From the NCBI GenBank assembly GCA_002291925.1, contig DBAY01000052.1:1-32001 (forward strand): 32,001 nt of DNA. The letters run 5' to 3'. A program made the position numbers and the translations under genes. Source of the stretch: Alphaproteobacteria bacterium UBA998 (GTDB taxonomy: Bacteria > Pseudomonadota > Alphaproteobacteria > Rickettsiales > UBA998). Positions 1 through 6,684 of this stretch are shown piece after piece (the stretch's first letter is position 1; each line of letters begins with the position of its first letter). The notes under the pieces are model-generated. The model did not search any database and was not told the DNA's origin. It saw only the letters and a program-made list of their open reading frames with translations.

Positions 1-46
1 ATCTTAATGGAACAATGCCGAACCTGTAATTGGAAAAGGATAGATT

Positions 47-268
47 ATGTCAGAGCGTGAAAATGAAAAACGGGGCCCAATTGATAATGCGGCCTATAAT
101 CTTCAAAGGAATGTTTCCCAAGTGGCGGAGAGGGTGCCAGTAATCGGACCTGCATTCAACGATTTAAATGTTAGTTTTTGTGATGTGACACGAGACTTGG
201 GTGGCTTGGAAGCACCCCGATGCCAAGCCATCAGGGATGTCGTAGCCAATCGTGGAAACGAAAGGTAA
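47..268 (+). CDS. Small hypothetical protein, 73 aa
   Basis: I do not recognise this protein. The ATG is preceded by a good ribosome-binding site (AAAGGA at 35-40, spacing 6), and a strong hairpin follows the stop, so it looks like a real single-gene unit. The product is soluble and polar, with no signal peptide or membrane segment. It has a charged N-terminus, a central VPVIGPAFNDLN stretch and two cysteines (CDVTRDLGG and APRCQAI). Its base composition is clearly lower in GC than the ribosomal operon that follows, which may indicate a later arrival. The left context lies outside the window. An overlapping frame on the opposite strand runs across the terminator and was dismissed. Confidence 0.55.
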   Translation: MSERENEKRGPIDNAAYNLQRNVSQVAERVPVIGPAFNDLNVSFCDVTRDLGGLEAPRCQAIRDVVANRGNER

Positions 269-290
269 GTCTTTGATTCGTTAAAATATT

Positions 291-330
291 TAAGCCCACC
301 GAAATTATTCGGTGGGCTTAAAATCATTTT
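291..330 (+). terminator. Rho-independent terminator after the 73-aa gene
   Basis: A perfect 13-bp inverted repeat, TAAGCCCACCGAA and its complement, has a 4-base loop (ATTA) and is followed by AAAATCATTTT. It starts 22 bases after the stop codon at 268. This is the most convincing terminator in the window. Confidence 0.85.
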
Positions 331-365
331 CCTGCAAAGCGGAAATATAGAGGCGTGTGAACAAA

Positions 366-387
366 GATTCCCGCGTTCGCGGGAATG
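366..387 (-). terminator. Palindrome downstream of rplS, probable terminator / repeat unit
   Basis: ATTCCCGCG (367-375) and CGCGGGAAT (378-386) form a perfect 9-bp stem with a 2-base loop. It lies 12 bases beyond the rplS stop on the minus strand and is followed there by CTTTGTT. The arm has the form GTCATTCCC...GGGAAT, the signature of the larger repeats at 2179-2282, 4736-4767 and 14329-14551. It therefore looks like one unit of that family serving as a transcription end. Confidence 0.6.
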
Positions 388-398
388 ACAAAACTACC

Positions 399-872
399 TT
401 ATTTCTTCTCAACCTTCGCCTTCATGGTCGCTTTGGTGGGCTCGGACTCGTTGGCTTCCACGGTTTGAGCCTCGGTGGCGGACGGTGTATTGCTGTTGCC
501 AGCCAGCAGGCGGTAATCCATTTTCTCGCTGATGCGGGCGGCTTTGCCGGTCAGGCCGCGCAGGTAGTAGAGCTTGGCGCGGCGGACGTCGCCACGGCGG
601 ACGCGCTCGACCGATTCAACGCGGGTGGAGTAGAGCGGGAACACGCGCTCGACGCCTTCGCCGTGGCTGATCTTGCGCACGGTGAAGCTGGATTGCAGCC
701 CACGGTTTTTCTTGGCGATGCACACACCTTCGAAGGCCTGCGTACGCTCGGTATTACCCTCGACGATGCGCACGTTCACCTTCACGGTGTCGCCCGGCGC
801 GAAGTCATCCAGCCGCTTGCCGGTGGAGAGTTTTTCCATCTGTTCCTTGTTCAGCGCCTGTACGATGTTCAT
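399..872 (-). CDS. rplS: 50S ribosomal protein L19
   Basis: L19 sits at the 30S-50S interface of the ribosome. The family pattern is clear: an FAPGDTVKVNVRIVEG segment near residue 25, then FEGVCIAKKNRG, FTVRKISHGEGVERVFPLYS, and RRGDVRRAKLYYLRGL ending near residue 115. The remaining roughly 40 residues form a Ser/Thr/Glu/Lys-rich tail longer than in E. coli L19 (about 115 aa); C-terminal extensions are common in alphaproteobacteria. The start has a ribosome-binding site AAGGA about 8 bases upstream, and the trmD stop is only 11 bases away, so rplS is the last gene of a rimM-trmD-rplS operon. Confidence 0.97.
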   Translation of the reverse strand: MNIVQALNKEQMEKLSTGKRLDDFAPGDTVKVNVRIVEGNTERTQAFEGVCIAKKNRGLQSSFTVRKISHGEGVERVFPLYSTRVESVERVRRGDVRRAKLYYLRGLTGKAARISEKMDYRLLAGNSNTPSATEAQTVEANESEPTKATMKAKVEKK

Positions 873-883
873 CGCCCTGTTCC

Positions 884-1621
884 TTATTTTGTCTCTCGTT
901 TCACGTGGTGGGCTTCGATTAAGTCCGGGCGGCGTTCACGGGTGATGGCTTCCGCCTGCTCCCGCCTCCACTGCCTGATCTTCGCGTGATGCCCGGAAAG
1001 CAAGGCTTCCGGCACGCTTAGGCCCTTCCATAAAGGCGGCTTAGTATAATGAGGGTACTCGAGGAGTAAAGCACTATTTTCACCGATGGAAAAGCTTTCT
1101 TCCTCAAGCGTTTGAGGGTTCCCGAGCGCCCCCTCGCATTGCCGCACCACCGCTTCCAGCAGCGCCATCGCCGCCACCTCGCCGCCGTACAGCACGAAAT
1201 CGCCGAGACTGATTTCCAGCGGTTTGTAATGGTCGTTGATGCGCTCGTCGATGCCCTCGAAGCGCCCGCAGAGGAGGATGAGGCGCGTGTCCGGGGCGGC
1301 AAACTGTGTGCGAACCAGCCCCTGCGTCAGCGGCGCGCCACGGGGGGTGAGGTGCACCAGCGTGGCGCCAGGGAGTTTCTCGAAGGCGGCATCGATGGCG
1401 CGGCCGACGACGTCCGGGCGCATCACCATGCCCGCACCGCCGCCGTAGGGCGTGTCATCGACGTTGGCGTGGCGGCCTTCGGCGAAATCGCGGATGTTGA
1501 GCGCTTCCAGCGTCCATAGCCCGTCCTTGAGGCCCTTGCCCGCCAGCGAGAAGCCCAGCGGGCCGGGGAACATGTCCGGGAAGAGGGTGAGGACGATGAC
1601 CTGCAGGGCCGGTGCGCTCAT
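884..1621 (-). CDS. trmD: tRNA (guanine-N1)-methyltransferase TrmD
   Basis: TrmD methylates G37 next to the anticodon of tRNAs with G at position 36, using S-adenosylmethionine, and prevents +1 frameshifting. The SPOUT-family trefoil-knot residues are visible: TPYGGGAGMVMRPD (residues about 57-70), LLCGRFEGIDERI (about 115-128) and LGDFVLYGGEVAAM (about 138-152). The C-terminal tRNA-binding part holds PPLWKGLSVPEALLSGHH. The length of 245 aa is normal. Its start overlaps the rimM stop by four bases (ATGA), a sign of translational coupling. Confidence 0.97.
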   Translation of the reverse strand: MSAPALQVIVLTLFPDMFPGPLGFSLAGKGLKDGLWTLEALNIRDFAEGRHANVDDTPYGGGAGMVMRPDVVGRAIDAAFEKLPGATLVHLTPRGAPLTQGLVRTQFAAPDTRLILLCGRFEGIDERINDHYKPLEISLGDFVLYGGEVAAMALLEAVVRQCEGALGNPQTLEEESFSIGENSALLLEYPHYTKPPLWKGLSVPEALLSGHHAKIRQWRREQAEAITRERRPDLIEAHHVKRETK

Positions 1622-2148
1622 GGCTCGCCCCGCGTGGGCTTGTCGCCGATGATGAGCACTTCCGGCGGGCAGAAGGTGACGCGCCGCGCGGCCAGGTCGA
1701 TGTCCGGGAAATTGGCGCCCGTGAAGCTGAACAGCTCCTCGCGGCCGTTGCTGAAGGCAATCTCCAGAATGTCGCCCGCGCCGAAGTTGTGGAACGCCTT
1801 GACGGCACCCACCGTTTCGCCGTCCTGCATCACGTCCATGCCGATAAGGTCTTCCACGAAATACTCGCCCTCTTCCATGGAGGGGAGAAGGTTCCGCTCG
1901 GCATAAAGCTCGGTGCCGCGCAACAGTTCGGCGGCATTGCGGTTACGCACCCCCTCGATGGCGGCGAGCACCATGCCTTTCTGCTCGCCTTGCACCTTCA
2001 CTACGAAGTTCCGCTTGCCCGTTTTGTCCTGCAATGGGCCGTAGCTGCCAAGCGCTTTCGGATCGTCCGTGAAGCTCTTGATCTTCACCTCGCCCCGGAT
2101 GCCGTGCGCGGAAGTGATGACGCCGAGGAGGATGCGGTTTTTGTTCAT
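1618..2148 (-). CDS. rimM: Ribosome maturation factor RimM
   Basis: RimM assists maturation of the 30S subunit head and binds ribosomal protein S19. The N-terminal RimM beta-barrel begins ILLGVITSAHGIRGEVKIKSF. LLRGTELYAERNLLP follows near residue 90, and the PRC-barrel domain begins EYFVEDLIGMDV. The length of 176 aa is normal. The usual bacterial order is rpsP-rimM-trmD-rplS. Here rpsP is not upstream: a composite repeat (2179-2282) and then ubiB occupy that place. No strong ribosome-binding site is evident, but the start fits the family. Confidence 0.95.
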   Translation of the reverse strand: MNKNRILLGVITSAHGIRGEVKIKSFTDDPKALGSYGPLQDKTGKRNFVVKVQGEQKGMVLAAIEGVRNRNAAELLRGTELYAERNLLPSMEEGEYFVEDLIGMDVMQDGETVGAVKAFHNFGAGDILEIAFSNGREELFSFTGANFPDIDLAARRVTFCPPEVLIIGDKPTRGEP

Positions 2149-2178
2149 GGGTGGGGTTATAGTTTAACCTTCAGGCTT

Positions 2179-2282
2179 CGTCATTCCCCGAATCGCATCA
2201 GCGATTCTAGGGGAATCCAGGGCGCCACACGAGGCCGGTCTGGATTGCCCTAGAATTTGCCATGCAAATTCGGGCAATGACG
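2179..2282. repeat. Composite palindromic repeat between ubiB and rimM
   Basis: The element has two hairpins in mirror order. The first pairs ATTCCCCGAATCGC (2183-2196) with GCGATTC TA GGGGAAT (2201-2216). The second pairs ATTGCCC TA GAATTTG (2244-2259) with CAAATTCGGGCAAT (2265-2278). The outer ends are CGTCATT (2179-2185) and AATGACG (2276-2282), and the inner ends are AATCCAG and CTGGATT. The whole element is thus an inverted pair of GTCATT-stem-AATCCAG units, like the BIME elements of enterobacteria in design. It fills most of the gap between the ubiB stop and the rimM start. Confidence 0.85.
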
Positions 2283-2287
2283 AAAAA

Positions 2288-3850
2288 TCAGAGCCCCCGG
2301 AGCTGTTCCAGAAGCATCACGGCGATGGTGATCATCCCGCCGAGCACCAGTACGAGTGTAAACAACCGTGTAAACGGCGAAGCAGGCACGCGGCGTTCGT
2401 CCATGGGCTCGAGCGTCGGGCGGTAGAGGGCGTCGGGGTCTTCGTCGAGGCGGGCGAGGACGCGGTTGGCACGCTCGATGAGGCGGGGGAGGCGGTGCAG
2501 GTTGTCGAGCGTCTCGCGCAGCTGGTAGCGGGCGGCAGCCTGCATGCCGAGGTTCTTGCGATACCACGCGGCAATCAGCGGCTCGGTCATTTTCCACGTA
2601 TTGATGTCCGGGTTCAGGGCGCGGCCAACGCCTTCGGTCACCATCATGGATTTCTGCAGCAGCAGGAATTGCGGTTGCAGCCGCATCTCGAAATCCTGTG
2701 ACACCTTGAACAACTGCCCCAGCAGCTTGGCGACCGATATTTCATTCAGCGGTTTGCCGAGGATGGGCTTGGCGATGGCGCGGCAGGCCAGCGCGAACTG
2801 CTCCATCGATTTGTTCTTCGGCACGATGCCGTGATCAAAATGCACACGGGCCACCATGGCGTAATCCTCCACCATGAAGCCCTGCAGCACGCGGGCGAGG
2901 AAGACGCGGTTCGGCCAGTCCAGCCGGCCCATGATACCGAAATCAATGGCCGCGACCCGCCCGTCCGCGAGGATGAACACGTTGCCGGGATGCATGTCGG
3001 CATGGAAGAACCCGTCGCGGAACACCTGATTGAAGAAGGTGCGCGCGCAGATGGCGAGGATGGCGTTCAAATCATGCCCCGCGGCCTGCAGCGCCTCGAT
3101 ATCGTTGATGGGGATGCCGTCGATGCGCTCCAGCGTGAGGACGGCGTCCGTGGTGCGGTTCCAGTCGATCTCCGGGATATAAAAGCCCGGCTCGTCAGCC
3201 ATGTTCTGCTTCAGCTCGACGGCGGAGGCGGCTTCATAGCGCAAATCCAGCTCGAAATAGACGGAGTTTTTGACCGTCTCCACCATTTCGCGCGGGCGCA
3301 GGCGGCGCATTTCCGGGGCGCGGCGCTCGATGGTGTCGGCGATCCACTGGAACAGCTCGAGGTCACGCGCGAAAGCTTCCTCGATACCGGGGCGGAGGAT
3401 TTTTACCGCCACCTTTTTCCCCTCGGTGGTGGTGGCGAAATGCACCTGCGCGATGGAGGCGGCGGCGACGGGATGCTCGTCGAACTCCGCGAAAAGCTCG
3501 CTGATGGGCGCTTCCAGCGAGGCTTCCACGCGCTGCTTGGCCACGGCGGAATCGAACGGCGGCACGCGGTCCTGCAATTCGGCGAGGTCGCGGGCGATGT
3601 CATCGCCGATCAGGTCGGAGCGGGTGGAGAGCGTCTGGCCCAGCTTGATGAATGTCGGCCCCAGCTCCAGGAACGCCGCCGCCAGCCGCTGGCCGGGCCG
3701 CCGGTCCTGCTTCTGGCGAAACAGGCGGCGCGACAGCCAGGTGACGGTCGGGAAGGCGCGGATCTGGTCGAACACGAACAACGCGTCATGCTTCGCCAGC
3801 ACATAGCCGATCCGCAGCAGGGCGAGGCTGTTCTTGAGGTCGTTCGCCAT
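2288..3850 (-). CDS. ubiB: UbiB-family atypical kinase for ubiquinone biosynthesis
   Basis: UbiB is an ABC1/ADCK-type protein kinase-like ATPase that supports the ubiquinone biosynthetic complex at the inner membrane. The family hallmark KLGQTLSTRSD (KxGQ motif) is near residues 72-82. An alanine-rich nucleotide loop, VAAASIAQVHFA, lies near residue 130, the catalytic-loop equivalent FHADMHPGNVF near residue 285, and the metal-binding DFGIMGRLD near residue 302. The C-terminus has one or two hydrophobic helices (LFTLVLVLGGMITIAVMLL), as expected for the membrane anchor. The length of 520 aa is typical. Its ATG shares one base with the ubiE stop (TGATG), so the two are translationally coupled. 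Confidence 0.96.
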   Translation of the reverse strand: MANDLKNSLALLRIGYVLAKHDALFVFDQIRAFPTVTWLSRRLFRQKQDRRPGQRLAAAFLELGPTFIKLGQTLSTRSDLIGDDIARDLAELQDRVPPFDSAVAKQRVEASLEAPISELFAEFDEHPVAAASIAQVHFATTTEGKKVAVKILRPGIEEAFARDLELFQWIADTIERRAPEMRRLRPREMVETVKNSVYFELDLRYEAASAVELKQNMADEPGFYIPEIDWNRTTDAVLTLERIDGIPINDIEALQAAGHDLNAILAICARTFFNQVFRDGFFHADMHPGNVFILADGRVAAIDFGIMGRLDWPNRVFLARVLQGFMVEDYAMVARVHFDHGIVPKNKSMEQFALACRAIAKPILGKPLNEISVAKLLGQLFKVSQDFEMRLQPQFLLLQKSMMVTEGVGRALNPDINTWKMTEPLIAAWYRKNLGMQAAARYQLRETLDNLHRLPRLIERANRVLARLDEDPDALYRPTLEPMDERRVPASPFTRLFTLVLVLGGMITIAVMLLEQLRGL

Positions 3851-4590
3851 CAGATTTTCCAGCCCGAATGAATCGCCACCACGCCGCCGGTCATCGGGGT
3901 GACTTTGGTGTGTGCGAAGCCCGCTTCCTTGAACATGCGCTCGAAGGCGTCGGGTTTGGGGAATTTGCGGATGGATTCGACCAAATATTGATAAGAGGCG
4001 CGGTCATTCGCCACGCGCTCGCCGATGGCGGGGATGATGCGGAAGGAATAGCGGTCATACAGGCTCGCCAGCCATGGCAGCGAGGGGTGCGAGAATTCAA
4101 GGCAGAGGAAATGCCCGCCTGGCACCAGCACGCGGTGGGCTTCCTGCAGGACGCGGTCGATATGTGTCACGTTGCGGATGCCGAAGGCGATGGTGACGGC
4201 TTCGAAACTGGCATCGGCGAATGAGAGGGCTTCCGCATTCTCCACCTGCCACGCGATGTTCGCGCGTAGCCCCTGATCCAAGGCGCGGCGTTGGCCTTCT
4301 GCGAGCATGGCCGGGTTGATGTCGGTGATGGTGACATGCCCGCCGCCGCGCGCAAGGAAGCGAAAGCTGATATCGCCCGTACCTCCCGCGAGGTCGAGCA
4401 GGCGCTGGTGAGGCGAGGGGCGCAGCATGTCGACGAAACGATCCTTCCACGCGCGGTGGATGCCGGCGCTCATCAGGTCGTTCATCAGGTCATAGCGCGA
4501 GGCGACGCTGGCGAACACCTCGTTAACCATTGGTTGCTTGGCGTCCTCGGCGACGCGCGTAAACCCGAAATCGACCGCTTGCTGACTCAT
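3850..4590 (-). CDS. ubiE: Ubiquinone/menaquinone C-methyltransferase UbiE
   Basis: UbiE methylates the quinone ring using S-adenosylmethionine. The N-terminal signature ASRYDLMNDLMSAGIHRAWK is followed by the cofactor-binding motif LDLAGGTGDISFRF (about residues 65-78), FGIRNVTHIDRVLQEAHRVL (about 135) and the C-terminal end MTGGVVAIHSGWKI. The length of 246 aa is normal. It is the first gene of the ubiE-ubiB operon and diverges from mutM. The gap 4591-4777 between them must hold both promoters. Confidence 0.97.
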   Translation of the reverse strand: MSQQAVDFGFTRVAEDAKQPMVNEVFASVASRYDLMNDLMSAGIHRAWKDRFVDMLRPSPHQRLLDLAGGTGDISFRFLARGGGHVTITDINPAMLAEGQRRALDQGLRANIAWQVENAEALSFADASFEAVTIAFGIRNVTHIDRVLQEAHRVLVPGGHFLCLEFSHPSLPWLASLYDRYSFRIIPAIGERVANDRASYQYLVESIRKFPKPDAFERMFKEAGFAHTKVTPMTGGVVAIHSGWKI

Positions 4591-4735
4591 AAGGAAAACG
4601 TCATGAATTCCGGAGGCTGATGTAGCCCGTTTTTTTGGTGGCGTCCATCATTGTGAACGTGGGAATAAATTCTATATTATCCGTAATCCTGCAGGCCCGC
4701 AGGGCAGCGCAAGATCTTCTATGTGACGCGAGCAG

Positions 4736-4767
4736 ATTCCGGGCTTGCTTCGCGCCCCGGAATGACG
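4736..4767. repeat. Palindromic repeat unit touching the mutM ribosome-binding site
   Basis: ATTCCGGG (4736-4743) pairs with CCCGGAAT (4756-4763), followed by GACG. Read on the minus strand it starts CGTCATTCCGGG, matching the repeat family seen at 2179-2282 and 14329-14551. The last bases of the unit (GACG) run into the mutM ribosome-binding site GACGAGG (4764-4770). Confidence 0.65.
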
Positions 4768-4777
4768 AGGAATGAAC

Positions 4778-5632
4778 ATGCCCGAATTACCCGAAGTCGA
4801 AACCGTCCGCCGCGGCTTACAGATGACGCTGCCGGGGCGGCGCATCCAGCAGGTGGAACTCTTCCGCACCGATCTGCGCGTGCCCTTTTCGGAGGGTATG
4901 GCCCCGCGGCTGGAAGGAAGGCGCTTCACGGAGATTGTGCGCCGCAGCAAATACCTGCTGATGCATACCGACGGGCCGGACGTCATACTGGCGCATTTGG
5001 GCATGACCGGCACGTTTCTCGTGCGCCCGCTTAGCAATGGTGCACCGCAAAAACATACTCACCTGCGCTTGGTGCTCGATGACGGGCAGGAAGTCATTTA
5101 TCATGACCCGCGCCGCTTCGGTTTGATCATCTTGGTGCCTGCGACGGAACTGCCCGCGCATGCGCTGCTGACCGTGCTGGGGCCGGAGCCGCTGGAGGAG
5201 GGGTTCACGCCGGATTATCTGGCCGAGCAGCTCATGCGCCGCAAAGGGCCGATCAAGCCCGCGCTGATGGACGCCGCTCTGGTGGTGGGCGTGGGCAATA
5301 TCTACGCGAGCGAGGCGCTGTTTCGGGCAGGGATTCACCCGGCCACGCCCGCCCATCACTGTGCAGCGCGGGCCGGGGCGCTGGTGACGCATATCCGCGC
5401 CGTGCTCACTGAAGCCATCGCGTCGGGCGGCTCCACGCTACGTGATTACGCCACATCTGAGGGCTCGCCGGGGTACTTCCAGCATCATTTCTCGGTCTAC
5501 GGAAAGGCTGGGAATCCATGCGAAAAATGCCATTCCGCCGTTGAAAAGATTGTGCAGGCGGGGCGCTCTAGTTTCTTCTGCCCGCAGTGTCAATCGCTAA
5601 AAGTAAAAAAATTTCATCGAAAAAAACGCTGA
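4778..5632 (+). CDS. mutM: Formamidopyrimidine-DNA glycosylase (Fpg/MutM)
   Basis: MutM removes 8-oxoguanine and formamidopyrimidines from DNA and cleaves the resulting abasic site. The protein must begin MPELPEVETV because the proline exposed after Met removal is the catalytic nucleophile. I therefore place the start at 4778 and not at the upstream in-frame ATG at 4772. The ribosome-binding site GACGAGG (4764-4770) agrees, with 7 bases of spacing. Other landmarks are RRSKYLLMH with the catalytic lysine near residue 57, LGMTGTF, the helix-two-turn-helix segment VGVGNIYASEALFRAGI (about 168-184), and the C-terminal zinc finger CEKCH...CPQC. The length of 284 aa is normal. It is the first rightward gene of the origin-proximal block. 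Confidence 0.97.
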   Translation: MPELPEVETVRRGLQMTLPGRRIQQVELFRTDLRVPFSEGMAPRLEGRRFTEIVRRSKYLLMHTDGPDVILAHLGMTGTFLVRPLSNGAPQKHTHLRLVLDDGQEVIYHDPRRFGLIILVPATELPAHALLTVLGPEPLEEGFTPDYLAEQLMRRKGPIKPALMDAALVVGVGNIYASEALFRAGIHPATPAHHCAARAGALVTHIRAVLTEAIASGGSTLRDYATSEGSPGYFQHHFSVYGKAGNPCEKCHSAVEKIVQAGRSSFFCPQCQSLKVKKFHRKKR

Positions 5633-5843
5633 GATTTCCGGGTTATCCACAACATGAAAATGCTAAATGTGCTATCAAAACAGAAAGATAGCCTGTGGAA
5701 GAATTTCTGCCGAAAGGGCTTGACGCAGCGCATCGTCATCGGTAGCTTCACCCCCCACGGCAAGCACGCCTTCTTCGAGTAACGTCAACGTAGTTCAGGG
5801 ATTGCACGCCAAAGCATAAACGACCAACGAGCGATGTGAAACG
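5633..5843. other. Intergenic region between mutM and rpsT, candidate origin region
   Basis: This 211-base gap begins next to an A-rich end of mutM (5598-5630) and contains a perfect DnaA box at 5643-5651. A weaker reverse-strand match (TCTTCCACA) lies at 5694-5702. Two short overlapping reading frames occur: a 42-codon plus-strand frame starting at ATG 5654, and a 37-codon minus-strand frame starting at TTG 5788 and ending at 5675. Neither has a ribosome-binding site, so I do not annotate either as a gene. The rpsT promoter must lie in the right half, but no clean -35/-10 pair stands out. Confidence 0.4.
5643..5651 (+). promoter_or_regulatory. Perfect DnaA box (TTATCCACA)
   Basis: The nine bases match the consensus DnaA box exactly. 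It lies 11 bases after the mutM stop and about 1 kb upstream of dnaA. I found no other perfect copy in either orientation. It may take part in the origin or regulate rpsT and dnaA transcription; one box is too few to define an origin. Confidence 0.55.
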
Positions 5844-6107
5844 ATGGCACACCATAAATCAGCCCAGAAGCGTATCCGCCAGACGGCCCGCCGCACCGAA
5901 GTAAACGGTGCCCGCCGCAGCCGGATCCGCTCTTTCATCAAAAAAGTAGAGTCTGCGATTCTCTCCGGCAACAAGCAGGATGCTGCGACGGCTTTCAAGG
6001 CCGCTGAGCCGGAAATCATGCGCGGCGTCAGCAAAGGCGTGATCAAGAAAGAAACGGCATCCCGCAAGGTCAGCCGTCTCGCCCAGCGTATCAAGGCCCT
6101 GGCCTAA
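5844..6107 (+). CDS. rpsT: 30S ribosomal protein S20
   Basis: S20 binds 16S rRNA in the body of the small subunit. The protein is 87 aa, the usual length, and highly basic. It begins MAHHKSAQKRIRQTARRTEVN and ends in a Lys/Arg/Ala-rich helix, ASRKVSRLAQRIKALA, both diagnostic for the family. rpsT upstream of dnaA is a recurrent alphaproteobacterial arrangement. The 106-base gap to the rhodanese gene contains no clear terminator, so some transcripts may continue into the rhodanese and dnaA genes. Confidence 0.97.
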   Translation: MAHHKSAQKRIRQTARRTEVNGARRSRIRSFIKKVESAILSGNKQDAATAFKAAEPEIMRGVSKGVIKKETASRKVSRLAQRIKALA

Positions 6108-6213
6108 CTTTTTCTCCTTTCCTGCTTCCCGGGGCGCCTGCTTTTTCGGTGCAAGGGATAACTGCGTCCACATCCAGCCGGGCCCTCCGCCCGACCGAGA
6201 GAGAGTTTTTTGC

Positions 6214-6684
6214 ATGAGCGCCGCCCAGGAACTCGCCAGCCTTGCAAAGCAACGCGCCCCGGAAGGCGCACCCTACGCCGGGGAAGTCAGTCCCCGCGAA
6301 GCCTATGAATCCCTGCTTTTTGATCCCAAGGCCGTGCTGGTGGATGTGCGCACCGACGCGGAGTGGAAATTTTCCGGCACGCCGGACTTAGCCTCCGCTA
6401 ACAAGCGACCCCTGCTGCTGTCATGGCGGTTTTACCCGGACTTTGCGCCTAATGTGAACTTCGTCTCCCAGCTTGCCGCGCAATTGCCGGAGAAGGACGC
6501 GCCCATCTTCTTCCTGTGCAAGACGGGAGGGCGCTCCTTCGAAGCGGCCAATGCGCTCGCTCTGCAGGGATACAGCTACTGCTTCAATGTCACCGGCGGG
6601 TTCGAGGGCGATGCCAACGAGCACGGCCAGCGCGGAAAGGTCAACGGATGGAAGGCGGAGGAGCTCCCATGGCGGCAGGCGTGA
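6214..6684 (+). CDS. Rhodanese-domain protein
   Basis: A single rhodanese domain covers residues 25-150 of this 156-aa protein. The segment VLVDVRTDAEWKFSG near residue 43 is the typical N-terminal motif. The active loop CKTGGRS near residue 108 keeps the catalytic cysteine and an Arg-rich loop, so it is likely a functional sulfurtransferase or a small-molecule sulfur carrier. There is no signal peptide, so it should be cytoplasmic. Its 3' end overlaps the dnaA start by 16 bases, with the dnaA ribosome-binding site inside this gene. The physiological substrate cannot be deduced. Confidence 0.85.
   Translation: MSAAQELASLAKQRAPEGAPYAGEVSPREAYESLLFDPKAVLVDVRTDAEWKFSGTPDLASANKRPLLLSWRFYPDFAPNVNFVSQLAAQLPEKDAPIFFLCKTGGRSFEAANALALQGYSYCFNVTGGFEGDANEHGQRGKVNGWKAEELPWRQA

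Noticed and set aside
2831..3871. Plus-strand open frame opposite ubiB
   Set aside because: No recognisable motif, and ubiB is certain on the other strand.
6516..6668. 51-residue N-terminal extension of dnaA inside the rhodanese gene
   Set aside because: It is the shadow of the rhodanese frame, and the ribosome-binding site points to ATG 6669.
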